Below, in pieces: positions 8,136 through 17,017 of a stretch of DNA of 64,000 nucleotides. The notes beneath the pieces are model-generated. The model saw nothing but the letters and a program-made list of their open reading frames with translations, ran no database searches and was not told the origin of the DNA. The stretch is from positions 1,746,714 through 1,810,713 of the forward strand of contig NZ_CP005986.1 in assembly GCF_000175575.2 (NCBI RefSeq), read 5' to 3'. How positions within the stretch are numbered: position 1 is the stretch's first letter; each line of letters starts with the position of its first letter. The stretch is from Acidithiobacillus caldus ATCC 51756. Its GTDB lineage: Bacteria > Pseudomonadota > Gammaproteobacteria > Acidithiobacillales > Acidithiobacillaceae. A program made the position numbers and the translations under genes.

Positions 8136-8744
8136 ATGAACGTTGATAAGCAAGAGGCTTTATTCCCAGCGACAATCATGCCTGACCCAGACTGGTGGCA
8201 AGCGCTGTGGCCCGATCCCTTGAGGGTCGTTCAGGATCTTGGCGTGACAACAGGAATGTCGGTCTTGGACCTTTGCTGCGGCGATGGTTATTTCACTGCT
8301 GCCCTCGCCAAACAGGTGGAAAACGGTGAAGTCTTCGGTCTTGATCTCGACACGCAAATGCTTGCTGCCGCTGAATCGGCGTGCGCCGGGTTGAGGAACT
8401 GTTCTTTTTTGCAAGGCGACGCCATGGATCTGCATCAACTGCTCCCGAAGCCGGTAGATTATTGCCTCATGGCCAATACCTTTCACGGCGTGCCCGAGCA
8501 GACAGCGCTGGCCCGGGAGATCGCCCGCGTCCTCAAGCCCGGCGGGCTTTTTGCCGTCGTCAACTGGCATGCCCGCCCGCGGGAAGAAACTCCGGTCCTG
8601 GGACAGGCACGCGGACCGCGCACGGAACTGCGCATGACGCCGGAGCGGGTGCGAACTGTGGTAGAACCCGCTGGCTTCCAACAGGTAGACGTGATTACGT
8701 TGCCCCCCTATCACTACGGTAGCCTTTTTCGACTTCGTGGATAA
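8136..8744 (+). CDS. Class I SAM-dependent methyltransferase
   Basis: 202 residues from ATG 8136 (AAGGA seven bases upstream). The motif I loop VLDLCCGDGYFTAAL binds S-adenosylmethionine, GLDLD is the acidic motif II position, and ARVLKPGGLFAVVNWH is the conserved post-motif strand. Upstream in-frame codons reach back to 7974 but run through the SHOCT gene and lack domain similarity. It lies 13 bases after the SHOCT gene in the ArsR-led group. The substrate is not evident. There is no trio of conserved Cys as in ArsM, so arsenite methylation is not supported. Confidence 0.8.
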   Translation: MNVDKQEALFPATIMPDPDWWQALWPDPLRVVQDLGVTTGMSVLDLCCGDGYFTAALAKQVENGEVFGLDLDTQMLAAAESACAGLRNCSFLQGDAMDLHQLLPKPVDYCLMANTFHGVPEQTALAREIARVLKPGGLFAVVNWHARPREETPVLGQARGPRTELRMTPERVRTVVEPAGFQQVDVITLPPYHYGSLFRLRG

Positions 8745-8812
8745 CGGAGAACCCGGAACTGCCCAGGAATTCTGTTGGCAGTGACAAATCTGAGTAATTT
8801 AGGAGAGTGGTC

Positions 8813-9304
8813 ATGGAATCAGCAAAACCCGATGAACCGGAAAAAAGTGGCAACGAAAAAGGCGATTCTGCAAAGTCCGGGAGTGGAAACCCCATGGAGA
8901 TGGGCATGGGAATGATGAAAAAAATGATGGGGCAAGGCGGTGGGGGTCCTATGGCGATGATGCAGAAGATGATGAACCAGCACGGGGAAGGCGCGGAAGG
9001 GGGCAATCCCATGCAACAAATGATGGGATCGTGCATGGCGATGTGTTCGGAAATGTTGGAAACCATGCAGCGCACCACCGCGCTCGCGGCCTATGCCCAG
9101 CCGGAGCTGTACCAACTTTTTGAAGAATGGCTCGCGGCCCGAGAGGATGAAGTTTTCCATCGGATTGAACAAGCCGGCAGCCAGGATCCAGACGCCCTGG
9201 CGGAGATGCTTTCCCTGAGTTCGGCAAGTGTGACGGTATTGCTAGCTCGCCTACAAAATCAGGGAAAGATTCATCTCAAAGCGGAGAGTATCAAGGCATC
9301 TTGA
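8813..9304 (+). CDS. Met/Gly-rich hypothetical protein
   Basis: 163 residues from ATG 8813 with AGGAG seven bases upstream. Residues 25-80 are extraordinarily rich in Met and Gly (MEMGMGMMKKMMGQGGGG, then PMAMMQKMMNQHG), with MGSCMAMCSEM adding two Cys. Such Met clusters bind Cu(I) or Ag(I). Residues 85-160 are helical, ending in a winged-helix-like segment LSSASVTVLLARLQNQGKI. No signal peptide is seen. I do not recognise the family. The setting (ArsR group on one side, ScsD-like thioredoxin on the other) suggests a cytoplasmic metal-binding or sensing role. Confidence 0.7.
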   Translation: MESAKPDEPEKSGNEKGDSAKSGSGNPMEMGMGMMKKMMGQGGGGPMAMMQKMMNQHGEGAEGGNPMQQMMGSCMAMCSEMLETMQRTTALAAYAQPELYQLFEEWLAAREDEVFHRIEQAGSQDPDALAEMLSLSSASVTVLLARLQNQGKIHLKAESIKAS

Positions 9305-9416
9305 TTTCCCAAGTGGACGTAGTGTGTCGGTTCAACCACTTGGTGGATATCCCGGGGAAATGGGTGCTGACTCTTGATATTTGCCCAAGCGCCTCTTGGC
9401 GAGGATATCCACCATC

Positions 9417-9950
9417 ATGCTTTCTTTTCTGAAAAAAAGACGGTTTTGGATAGAGTTTGTTATCTGGATCGGGTTGCTGATTGGAGTCTATGCGTTTACG
9501 CAATGGCGAGGCAGCCCTATGGCGGCAAATATCCCCCATCAACTACCGAGTTTAGTCGTCCGAAGCCTGAGTGGTCGGCTTATTGACCTGCCAGCGGTAC
9601 CGAAGAGGATGATCCTTATCAACTTCTGGGCCCCAGACTGTCCGGCTTGCTTGGCCGAGACCCCAGCGTTGGTGCAACTGCAGCAGTGGTTCGGCGGGAA
9701 GTCCTTTAGCATTATTGGAATTGGCGTAAATGGAAGTACAGCGAAAGCCGTACGTGCGAGGATGCGCGAGTTGGGCATCAACTATCCGGAGTATCTGGCC
9801 GCCGGCCAGGGTGTCAGCCAGGCGCTAGGCGGCGTTATCCTGACTCCGACCAGTATACTCGTCAATGGGAAGGGGCGAATTGTTGGACGCTATGTCGGGG
9901 CCATAGCGCTACCCGTGATTGTTTGGAAGTTGTTGTGGACATGGGTTTAG
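9417..9950 (+). CDS. Membrane-anchored thioredoxin-like protein, ScsD/TlpA type
   Basis: 177 residues from ATG 9417. One N-terminal transmembrane helix (about 11-28) exports a thioredoxin domain to the periplasm. The redox site is CPAC within FWAPDCPACLAETP, and the cis-Pro segment is GVILTPTSILVNGKG. Both fit ScsD, a TlpA-like reductase of the suppressor-of-copper-sensitivity system. Other Scs-type partners (DsbD/ScsB, DsbC/G-like proteins) are encoded from 13778 onwards. The ribosome site is poor (GAGG 12 bases upstream), and a TTG at 9381 is an alternative start. Confidence 0.78.
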   Translation: MLSFLKKRRFWIEFVIWIGLLIGVYAFTQWRGSPMAANIPHQLPSLVVRSLSGRLIDLPAVPKRMILINFWAPDCPACLAETPALVQLQQWFGGKSFSIIGIGVNGSTAKAVRARMRELGINYPEYLAAGQGVSQALGGVILTPTSILVNGKGRIVGRYVGAIALPVIVWKLLWTWV

Positions 9951-10122
9951 GAAGTATCCATCGAGCAACGTGCGCATATTCCTGATAGGGATGTCTGGCG
10001 CCACGGCGTTGTCGATTGCACCCTACCGTTCGCTGCCCTGCAGTCCTCACCGGGACAGCGCTCCATCTCTGTTTGGATATCGGCGGCCACCTATAGCACC
10101 ACTGGCAGCATAGGGCGCGAGC

Positions 10123-10151
10123 TTGACAGGGCTGAAGATTTTACCTACCTT
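10123..10151 (+). promoter_or_regulatory. Promoter of the persulfide dioxygenase operon
   Basis: TTGACA (10123-10128), 17 bases, TACCTT (10146-10151), 43 bases before the ATG at 10195. The following stretch is AT-rich (TTATTTGCATTATTTCTTAA) and could hold the operator for the ArsR-family protein encoded by the second gene, as in BigR-type circuits. Confidence 0.5.
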
Positions 10152-10194
10152 TTATTTGCATTATTTCTTAACTTCGGAATGCTGGAGGTGAACC

Positions 10195-10932
10195 ATGTTC
10201 TTCAAACAACGCGCAAGCGCCGACGGTACCTTGTCCTACTTCTACGGGTGCGGAGGCAAGGGCTTCGCGGTAGCCGTGGATGTGGTAGCGGGCGACGAGG
10301 ACTGGTTCCTCGAAGAGGCACAGAAGGCTGCAGTTGCCATTAGCTTCGTCATCGACACCCACATTCACGCCGATCACCTATCTGGCGGGCGGGCCCTGGC
10401 GGAACGGGTTGGCGCACCGTACTGCATGCACGAAAGCGATGTAGACTTGGTGCAGTTTGCGATTCGCGGCCTTCACGACGGCGAAGTCCTGGAAACCGGA
10501 AATGTCGTAACGCAAGTGCTCTACACCCCCGGTCATACCCTGGACAGCCTCTGTCTTCTGGTCAGCGATCGGCGAAGAAGTGCCGATCCCTGGTTTGCCC
10601 TAACCGGTGACACGCTCTTTGTTGGCGGAGTGGGACGCCCAGATCTGGGTGGAACGCCGGAGGAAATGGCGGGAAAACTCTTCGACAGCCTCCACCAAAA
10701 ACTGCTCACCCTGCCCGATGACTTGGAGATTTTCCCAGGGCACGCGGCCGGGAGCGTCTGCGGTGCAGGCTTGTCCGGGAAGCCTTCTTCGACTCTGGGT
10801 TTTGAAAAACGTTGGGACCCTTACCTCACCATGGAGCGCGAGGCTTTCGTTCGTTCGCTTACCACGGACGTTCCCGAAAAGCCCGCCGATATGGCGCGCA
10901 TGGTTGCCATCAATCTGGGGAAAGCAGCATGA
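10195..10932 (+). CDS. Persulfide dioxygenase-like metallo-beta-lactamase-fold protein (ETHE1/Blh type)
   Basis: 245 residues. The metal-binding motif THIHADHLSG (His56, His58, Asp60, His61), GHTLDSLC, TGDTLFVGGVGRPDL and FPGH reproduce the mononuclear iron site and GRxD signature of ETHE1-type persulfide dioxygenases, which oxidise glutathione persulfide to sulfite. GGAGG lies before the ATG. The stop overlaps the next ATG (ATGA), linking it to an ArsR regulator, the arrangement of Blh-BigR pairs. With DsrE and OsmC proteins downstream it forms a reactive-sulfur detoxification unit. No rhodanese domain is fused. Confidence 0.88.
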   Translation: MFFKQRASADGTLSYFYGCGGKGFAVAVDVVAGDEDWFLEEAQKAAVAISFVIDTHIHADHLSGGRALAERVGAPYCMHESDVDLVQFAIRGLHDGEVLETGNVVTQVLYTPGHTLDSLCLLVSDRRRSADPWFALTGDTLFVGGVGRPDLGGTPEEMAGKLFDSLHQKLLTLPDDLEIFPGHAAGSVCGAGLSGKPSSTLGFEKRWDPYLTMEREAFVRSLTTDVPEKPADMARMVAINLGKAA

Positions 10933-11288
10933 AGAATGATACCGTTCGGTATGCGCTTTTTTCTGAGGTATTTTCTGCCCTTGCGCACCCCAAACGCCTG
11001 GAGATCATCCATTATCTGGGCGAGGGACAGAAAAATGCCGGTGAATTGGCAGAACTCATCAGCCTCTCCAAAGCCAACCTTTCCCAGCACCTGAGCGTGC
11101 TGAAAGCTCGGGGCTTGGTGCATTGCGAAAAGTGCGGGACCTTCTGTCACTATCGTCTGACCAGCCCCAAGGTTCTGGAAACGTGCGAGATCGTCCGCGA
11201 TCTCATCCTGGACCAAATGCAGACCACTACCCAGCTTCAAGAGGCATTAGCGACGGTGGTGCCTCTACGCAAGGGCCATCAGGGATGA
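10929..11288 (+). CDS. ArsR-family regulator, BigR/SqrR-like position
   Basis: 119 residues. Winged helix with FSALAHPKRLEIIHYL and recognition helix SKANLSQHLSVLKARGLV. Its wing carries HCEKCGTFCHYR, giving three closely spaced Cys, and a fourth Cys lies in LETCEIVRDL. BigR/SqrR sense persulfides through one Cys in alpha-2 and one in alpha-5. Here the alpha-2 position (GEGQKNAGELAEL) lacks Cys, so the sensing pair must differ. It overlaps both neighbours by four bases and is the likely repressor of the operon. Confidence 0.85.
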   Translation: MKNDTVRYALFSEVFSALAHPKRLEIIHYLGEGQKNAGELAELISLSKANLSQHLSVLKARGLVHCEKCGTFCHYRLTSPKVLETCEIVRDLILDQMQTTTQLQEALATVVPLRKGHQG

Positions 11289-12574
11289 GCTCCGAGGAGA
11301 CCACGACCTATACTCGAGGAATTGGCGTCAATCGAGGTCAGTTCCTCCTGCAAACGGTTCAGGTCTTTTTCGTAGGCTTGATCATCGGCATGGAGAGAAA
11401 TGTCCTTCCTGCCATGAGCCACCGTTTTGGCGTAGATAGCCACGCCTTCCTTTTTCTCGCCTCCTTTGTGATTTCCTTTGGTCTAGTAAAAGGGGCTCTC
11501 AACTTTGTCGCCGGCGGGCTATCCGATCGAATCGGTCGCAGGCGGGTGTTATTCCTGGGCTGGTTGGCGGGGATTCCTATTCCGCTAATGATCTTTTTTG
11601 CTCCCAACTGGTGGTGGATCATCGGCGCCAATGTTTTTTTGGGGGTAAATCAGGCCTTCACCTGGACCATGACCGTCACGAGCCAAATCGATCTGGCCGA
11701 TAACCACCAGCGCGGTCTGGCTGTTGGCATCAATGAGGCAGTGGGCTACATCGCGGTGGGTTTGGCGGGCCTCGCAACGGGCTATCTTGCCGTCGTCTAC
11801 GGTCCCCGTTGGACACTGTTGGCTTTCGGACTCGTGGTCATTGCGCTTGCACTACTCCTACTATTGGGGATCCAGGATACTATCCATTGGGTTCGCGCAG
11901 AGCATGCACAGCGTCAGCCATCGGCAGAAACCACAAAGACGGCTTCTCAGGTCAGCACCTGGGCGACTTTCCTGCACGTTTCTTTTCGGGACGCCACCTA
12001 TCGGGCCCTCTGCCAGGGGGGGGTCGCCAACAAGATTGCCGATACCCTGGTTTGGGTCCTCTTCCCGGTCTTTTTCCGGTTTCACGGCTTGAGCGTCGTG
12101 CAAATCGGCTGGATCACCGGTGTCTATGCGATGGTCTGGGGGCTCGGTCAATTTGGGACCGGACATCTCGCCGATCGCATCGGTCGCAGACCGCCCATCC
12201 TGGCAGGCTTCGCCCTGCTGGCTGCGGGGCTTGCAGGCACTGCGCTGGTCGGCCACTTCACCGCGTGGATTGCTACGGCCGCGGTCATGGGCCTGGGCAT
12301 GGCCCTTCTCTATCCCAACCTGATCGCCGCCATGTCCGATGTGGCGCCCCCACTGGAGCGTGGACGCATCCTGGGCACCTATCGATACTGGCGAGATACG
12401 GGTTATGCCATTGGTGGCCTGGTGCTCGGCGTGGTCGCACAATGGAGCGACAAGATTCTTCCCGCCATCTGGTTCACCGCCGGCATCGTCGCGTTTTCTG
12501 GCTTGTGGATCGCGCTTTCCGTACAAGAAACCCACCCGCGAACCCACGCCGCTTCTACAGGAGTATCTGGATGA
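11285..12574 (+). CDS. MFS transporter in the persulfide operon
   Basis: 429 residues, twelve predicted transmembrane helices. Each half carries the MFS loop 2-3/8-9 signature: GGLSDRIGRRRVLFLGW near residue 75 and GHLADRIGRRPPILAGF near 300. Translation is coupled to the ArsR gene (ATGA) and to the DsrE gene (its ATG overlaps this stop). The substrate is not known. The context favours export of a sulfur species such as sulfite or thiosulfate, but that is inference only. Confidence 0.85.
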   Translation: MSSEETTTYTRGIGVNRGQFLLQTVQVFFVGLIIGMERNVLPAMSHRFGVDSHAFLFLASFVISFGLVKGALNFVAGGLSDRIGRRRVLFLGWLAGIPIPLMIFFAPNWWWIIGANVFLGVNQAFTWTMTVTSQIDLADNHQRGLAVGINEAVGYIAVGLAGLATGYLAVVYGPRWTLLAFGLVVIALALLLLLGIQDTIHWVRAEHAQRQPSAETTKTASQVSTWATFLHVSFRDATYRALCQGGVANKIADTLVWVLFPVFFRFHGLSVVQIGWITGVYAMVWGLGQFGTGHLADRIGRRPPILAGFALLAAGLAGTALVGHFTAWIATAAVMGLGMALLYPNLIAAMSDVAPPLERGRILGTYRYWRDTGYAIGGLVLGVVAQWSDKILPAIWFTAGIVAFSGLWIALSVQETHPRTHAASTGVSG

Positions 12575-12909
12575 CTACTGCTCTCATAATTTTGCATGCC
12601 GCTCCGGAACGGGCAAACCCCAGGGCCGACACCGCTGTCCGACTCGCTGGGGCCATGCTGGCTGACGGAAAGGACGTGCGCCTGTTTCTTGCGGGAGAGG
12701 GAGTTCTCTTGCTGAAAGGTACCGAGACTGCAGGGGATAGCACGCATGCCTTGCTGAACGAACTGCTGGAGTTGGGACTGAAGGTCCAGTGTTGCGGAAG
12801 CTCCTTGCAAGCCCAGGGGATCGACGCCCTCCCAAAGGGTGTCGCTAAGAGCTCCATGAAAGGCCTCTCGGCTTGGATCAGTGCCGTGGATGAGGTGGTC
12901 TGCTTTTGA
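12571..12909 (+). CDS. DsrE-family protein
   Basis: 112 residues with the DsrE/F fold: ALIILHAAPERANPRADTAV at the N-terminus, then a GKDVRLFLAGEGVLLLK strand-loop, and a Cys-containing segment LKVQCCGSSLQAQGID. DsrE proteins carry or transfer sulfane sulfur on Cys, and the Cys pair at about residues 71-72 is in the right place. AGGAG lies seven bases before the ATG, and the start overlaps the MFS stop. It is the fourth gene of the reactive-sulfur operon. Confidence 0.85.
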   Translation: MTTALIILHAAPERANPRADTAVRLAGAMLADGKDVRLFLAGEGVLLLKGTETAGDSTHALLNELLELGLKVQCCGSSLQAQGIDALPKGVAKSSMKGLSAWISAVDEVVCF

Positions 12910-12985
12910 TGGGAACAAATGGTGCGCTCTCTTTGTCTCACGGTTTAGCAATTTCTGAATCTACTGATTACCCGGAGGAAAACGC

Positions 12986-13549
12986 ATGGACTCAACCCCA
13001 GTGAACGGTGTGGACGTTGCGCAACTGATGGCAACCATTGATGCCGTGAAAGGAGACCCCGAACTTGCGAAGTTTGTCTTCCGCGCCCACACCGAATGGC
13101 AAACCGGGGCCCACGTGCGGACGCAGATTCAAGGATTCAGCGGGGTCAAACAGGAAGATTCGTCGCGTACACAACCCTTTGTGCTCGAAGGAGATGAGCC
13201 GCCTGTGCTGCTGGGAAGCAATCGGGGGCCCAACGCTGTGGAATTGTTGCTTGCGGGACTGACGGCTTGCCTTTCGGTGGGGATTTCCTACAACGCCGCC
13301 GCGCGTGGAATCACCATTGAGACAATGACCCTGGACGTCACGGGGGATATCGATCTGCAGGGGTTTTTGGGAATCTCGGAATCGGTGCGACCTGGGTGTC
13401 AGGAGATCCATATTGCCTGCCGGATCAAAAGCCCTGCATCGGACCAGGAAATCGCCGATCTCCTGGATCACGTGCAACAGACATCCCCCGTCACCGATAT
13501 GGTGCGCTATCCCACTCCGGTGCAGGTGCGATTTATTCGGGATTCCTGA
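12986..13549 (+). CDS. OsmC-family protein
   Basis: 187 residues matching OsmC/Ohr-like proteins: the central helix VELLLAGLTACLSVGISYNA contains one redox Cys, and a second in PGCQEIHIACRIK follows the beta sheet. The N-terminal extension (about 30 residues) is typical of the YhfA-like branch. OsmC proteins reduce peroxides or react with sulfane sulfur at these thiols. GGAGG lies upstream of ATG 12986. A gap of 76 bases separates it from the DsrE gene, and it is probably the last gene of that transcript. Confidence 0.85.
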   Translation: MDSTPVNGVDVAQLMATIDAVKGDPELAKFVFRAHTEWQTGAHVRTQIQGFSGVKQEDSSRTQPFVLEGDEPPVLLGSNRGPNAVELLLAGLTACLSVGISYNAAARGITIETMTLDVTGDIDLQGFLGISESVRPGCQEIHIACRIKSPASDQEIADLLDHVQQTSPVTDMVRYPTPVQVRFIRDS

Positions 13550-13777
13550 CGATCCAGACGGAATCGTAGCCCTGGTTGGGACCGTAATGGTCGCGACGCG
13601 TTCTGGAAGATGGGTGACCTGAGGGCCTCGCACCCAATGGATAGTAAAACGCAGGAAAGAGGGTCCGTGGTAACCAGAGAAGGATCCAGCCTCTTCAGGA
13701 GGTGGTTCTTTCTGATTACCCAGATTTCCTGACCGGACATAGTTTCCCTGTTTCTTGAAAGATTGGGAGTGGAGAGG

Positions 13778-15682
13778 GTGGCAAAGTGCGCAGTTAAACA
13801 ATTTACTAGGGGAGTTTTGATCCTCCTGATCACTTTGCTGTGTCTGCCCCCCGTTGCTCTGGCGGGCGAAGTCTTCTCCCCCCTGATGGGGAGTTCCTCT
13901 TCGTTTCTGGCTCCAGCCAAAGCCTTTCAATTCCGCGCGCACATGGCACCACAGAACGAACTGGTGCTGCAGTGGGTGGCAGCCAAACACTATCACCTAT
14001 ATCGCAACCGGATTCAGGTGCACGTGACACCTGGCACCGTACGGCTGGGACCCTACACCCTGCCACCAGGAAAACCCATGCACATTCCTGGGGTGGGCAC
14101 CCTGGCCGTCTACGAGGGAGACACCACCACCGTTCGCGTGCCGCTCCATTTCCAGGGTCAGCCCCCGAAACAGATTCAGGTGACCAGCAGCTTTCAGGGT
14201 TGTGCCAATGCTGGCGTCTGTTATCCGGTAGAAACCAAGACCTATACGCTTGTGCCTAGCATAGCAACACCCAGTACAGCGGCCGTGGCCACGGTGTCAC
14301 CTCCGGAGAAGCCACCACTGGTCAAACCCGTAGCGCCCCAGCAGTCGCATGCGGCTTCCGGTAGGTATCGCCAGTTCGCTGCAGGGCTACTCGGTAGCCA
14401 TGCTTTTTGGACATTACTGCTCTTCTTTGTCGCTGGCCTGGGGTTGGCTTTTACCCCCTGCATTTTCCCCATGATCCCGATTTTGTCCTCCCTGGTGGTC
14501 GGGCACGTAGAGGACCAGATGACGGCAAGACAGGCCAGACGGCATGCCTTCTGGATTTCCTTGGCATACGTGCTGGGGATGTCCCTAACGTACGCCATTG
14601 CCGGGGTACTGGCTGCGGTTACGGGATCCTATCTGCAGGCATTCTTTGAAAGCCCATGGGTACTCGGGAGCTTCAGCGCCCTATTCGTCTTGCTGGCATT
14701 GTCCATGTTCGGCTTTTACGAACTGCAGATGCCGACTGCCATCCAATCCCGTCTCTCCCGCTATGGAAAGGGTGGGCATTTTACCGGCGCTTGGCTAATG
14801 GGGGTCCTCTCCGCGCTGATCGTCGGCCCCTGCGTTGCCGCACCGTTGGCCGGCGCCCTCCTGTTTATTGCCCATACTGGCAATGTGTTACTGGGAGGCT
14901 TGGCACTGTTTCTTCTTGCCTTGGGGATGGGGGTTCCCTTGCTGGTCATCGGGACTTCGGCCGGGCATTTCCTACCCAAGGCCGGTGCCTGGATGAATGG
15001 AGTCAAGGCCATTTTTGGGGTCGTTTTGCTCGGGGTGGCGATCTGGTTTCTCACGCGCATTGTGCCCGGTAATGTCGCTCTTGCCCTGTGGGCAGCACTG
15101 GCGATCGTTTCCAGCGTCTATCTGGGTGTATTTGGTTCTCACTCCGCACCTACCGGATGGCAACAGTTCCGCCGAGGACTCGGATTGCTGGCCTTGGTGT
15201 TCGGGGTTGCCCTGTTCATAGGTGCTTTGGGGGGAGGTTCTCAGGTGCTCCAGCCGCTCGCACCGTTCGTACAGCATGACTTGCCACTCCCGGGGGAGCA
15301 ACAAACCAGTACGCCGCACTTCACTTTGGTTCGCAGCTTGTCGCAATTGCGATCGGCGCTGGCCGCAGACAAGGGCCATCCCGTCCTGGTGGACTTCTGG
15401 GCAAAATGGTGCGTGGAGTGTCAGCGGATGGATGTGGAAACCTATGACAATCCCCGAGTGGAGAGCGCGTTGCGGCCTTTGTCCCTGATTCGTGTGGATG
15501 TAACGGCGAATGACAGCCAGTCATCCGCACTCCTGCACCATTTCCAACTCTTCGGCCCACCAGCGGTTTTGCTGGTAAACCCAGACGGTCATCTCGTCGG
15601 GCAATATGAGGGCTATGAGGGTCCTAACACGTTGCTACGCCATTTGCAGGAAAAGTTGGGGACAACGGGGAATGACCGTTGA
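13778..15682 (+). CDS. DsbD/ScsB-type thiol:disulfide interchange protein
   Basis: 634 residues from GTG 13778 (purine-rich GGGAGTGGAGAGG directly upstream; TTG 13763 is also possible). It transfers electrons from cytoplasmic thioredoxin to periplasmic thiol proteins. A signal peptide is followed by an N-terminal immunoglobulin-like domain with the Cys pair in FQGCANAGVCYP. Eight transmembrane helices follow, with conserved Cys in LAFTPCIFPMIP and IVGPCVAAPLAG. The C-terminal thioredoxin domain carries CVEC in DFWAKWCVECQRM. All three domains of classic DsbD are present. Two DsbC/G-like proteins follow at once and are its likely clients, as in the Scs copper-tolerance system. Confidence 0.9.
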   Translation: MAKCAVKQFTRGVLILLITLLCLPPVALAGEVFSPLMGSSSSFLAPAKAFQFRAHMAPQNELVLQWVAAKHYHLYRNRIQVHVTPGTVRLGPYTLPPGKPMHIPGVGTLAVYEGDTTTVRVPLHFQGQPPKQIQVTSSFQGCANAGVCYPVETKTYTLVPSIATPSTAAVATVSPPEKPPLVKPVAPQQSHAASGRYRQFAAGLLGSHAFWTLLLFFVAGLGLAFTPCIFPMIPILSSLVVGHVEDQMTARQARRHAFWISLAYVLGMSLTYAIAGVLAAVTGSYLQAFFESPWVLGSFSALFVLLALSMFGFYELQMPTAIQSRLSRYGKGGHFTGAWLMGVLSALIVGPCVAAPLAGALLFIAHTGNVLLGGLALFLLALGMGVPLLVIGTSAGHFLPKAGAWMNGVKAIFGVVLLGVAIWFLTRIVPGNVALALWAALAIVSSVYLGVFGSHSAPTGWQQFRRGLGLLALVFGVALFIGALGGGSQVLQPLAPFVQHDLPLPGEQQTSTPHFTLVRSLSQLRSALAADKGHPVLVDFWAKWCVECQRMDVETYDNPRVESALRPLSLIRVDVTANDSQSSALLHHFQLFGPPAVLLVNPDGHLVGQYEGYEGPNTLLRHLQEKLGTTGNDR

Positions 15683-15710
15683 TTTTTATGTATGCACAAG
15701 GAGCACAACC

Positions 15711-16319
15711 ATGCGCAAACACTCAGTGATAACAGCCGTCGTAGGCACGATGCTGGCGGCAGCTTTTTCTTCTCCGGTGGCACTGGCAGCGACCGTTTCC
15801 AGCTCCCTGCCACCCATGGCCCAAGCCAGCTATTGGGCAACGATCGGACAGCGTCTCACCTACATTCAGGAAGGGCACAGAGGGCCCATCATTTACGATT
15901 TCTTTGACCCGAACTGCCCTTATTGCCATGGCATGTACAACGAGGAGCAGCCCCTGATTCGCTCCGGGAAGCTCACGGTACGCTATGTTCCGGTGGCCTA
16001 TTTGATGCCCAGCAGTACACCGGAGGCGGCCGCGATTCTGCAGTCTTCGCATCGATTGTCTGCGCTCCGGCATTTCGAAGTGCTGGCGGGTAAAAGTTTT
16101 GCGGCTCCCTTGGCAGCGAGCGGGCCAGTTGGTCTTCCCACAGCCAAACCGACTCCTCAGACCATTCACGCGCTGCAAGTCAACATGGCCGTGCTGCAAA
16201 GCACCCATTCCATGGGGGTCCCAGCCATTCTCTATCAGCGCAAGAGCGGTGCCACGGGCTTACTGCCCGGCATGGTTTCCCGCGGGGAACTGCTGACCCT
16301 ACTTCCTAATCTCAAATAG
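15711..16319 (+). CDS. Periplasmic DsbC/DsbG/ScsC-like thiol protein (copy 1)
   Basis: 202 residues from ATG 15711 (AAGGAG seven bases upstream). A signal peptide ends at about SPVALAA. The mature protein has a thioredoxin fold with FFDPNCPYCHGMY (CPYC), and the cis-Pro segment is GVPAILYQ. The sequence between is helical, and the N-terminal dimerisation domain of true DsbC is reduced to about 35 residues, so it may work as a monomer. It follows DsbD by 28 bases and resembles the next gene (QEGHRGPIIYDF against QDGHAGPIIYDF), indicating duplication. Confidence 0.86.
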   Translation: MRKHSVITAVVGTMLAAAFSSPVALAATVSSSLPPMAQASYWATIGQRLTYIQEGHRGPIIYDFFDPNCPYCHGMYNEEQPLIRSGKLTVRYVPVAYLMPSSTPEAAAILQSSHRLSALRHFEVLAGKSFAAPLAASGPVGLPTAKPTPQTIHALQVNMAVLQSTHSMGVPAILYQRKSGATGLLPGMVSRGELLTLLPNLK

Positions 16320-16337
16320 AACTTCCGGGAGACGTGA

Positions 16338-16970
16338 ATGCGAATGAATCGATGGATGAACAATCAGCGGGCGCAATGGATCTTGGGAGGGGTGCTCATC
16401 TTCGGCTTCTTCCTCCTTACCCCAAACCTCGCCTTTGCGAAGACTTCGGGTACTGCTCCCAAAATGACAGCCAGTTCTTTTTGGAATCAGTTTTTACCGC
16501 ACCACGTCACCTATATTCAGGACGGCCATGCAGGTCCGATAATTTACGATTTTCAGGATCCCAATTGCCCTTATTGCCATGTGATGTATGAACACGAGGC
16601 ACCCTTGATTCGGGCTGGACAATTGACGGTACGATATGTACCGGTCGCCTTCCTCACCCCCCAAAGTCCCGCCGAAGCGGCGGCCTGGCTGCAGTCACCG
16701 CACCCGTTGCAGGCCCTCAAACACTTTGAAACCATTGTTGGTCCAGCGTTACGCAGCGGGAGTTATCGTTCCTTGCCGAAGGTAACCCCAACCGCTGCAA
16801 CCCGGAAGAACCTGCGGCAGAATCTGGATATTATGGGCGAGACGGGCTTCGAAGGTACTCCCGCGATCTTGTTTCGTGCCAAAGATGGAGCTATCGGACG
16901 CATCCCAGGGGCCATTTCTGAAGCCAGCTTGAAAAAACTGTTACCACATTTATGGCACGGGCACGATTAA
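16338..16970 (+). CDS. Periplasmic DsbC/DsbG/ScsC-like thiol protein (copy 2)
   Basis: 210 residues with a hydrophobic export signal (about 14-34). It carries FQDPNCPYCHVMYEHE (CPYC) and the cis-Pro segment EGTPAILFRA. It is a close paralogue of the preceding protein, sharing the DPNCPYCH and LTVRYVPVA blocks. A GGGAG-type ribosome site precedes ATG 16338. It ends 47 bases before the small RiPP precursor gene, so the thiol proteins and RiPP cassette probably share a transcript. A role in keeping periplasmic or precursor Cys reduced is plausible but inferred. Confidence 0.86.
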   Translation: MRMNRWMNNQRAQWILGGVLIFGFFLLTPNLAFAKTSGTAPKMTASSFWNQFLPHHVTYIQDGHAGPIIYDFQDPNCPYCHVMYEHEAPLIRAGQLTVRYVPVAFLTPQSPAEAAAWLQSPHPLQALKHFETIVGPALRSGSYRSLPKVTPTAATRKNLRQNLDIMGETGFEGTPAILFRAKDGAIGRIPGAISEASLKKLLPHLWHGHD

Positions 16971-17017
16971 CCCAATCTACCCCGTTATATCGACAACACG
17001 CAAGAAGGAGTAATACC

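Noticed and set aside
8136-8744. Arsenite methyltransferase (ArsM)
   Set aside because: The SAM fold is clear, but the conserved arsenic-binding Cys trio is not present.
12992-13996. 334-codon minus-strand frame across the osmC and dsbD region
   Set aside because: No recognisable domain; it is antisense to the OsmC gene and the start of DsbD.
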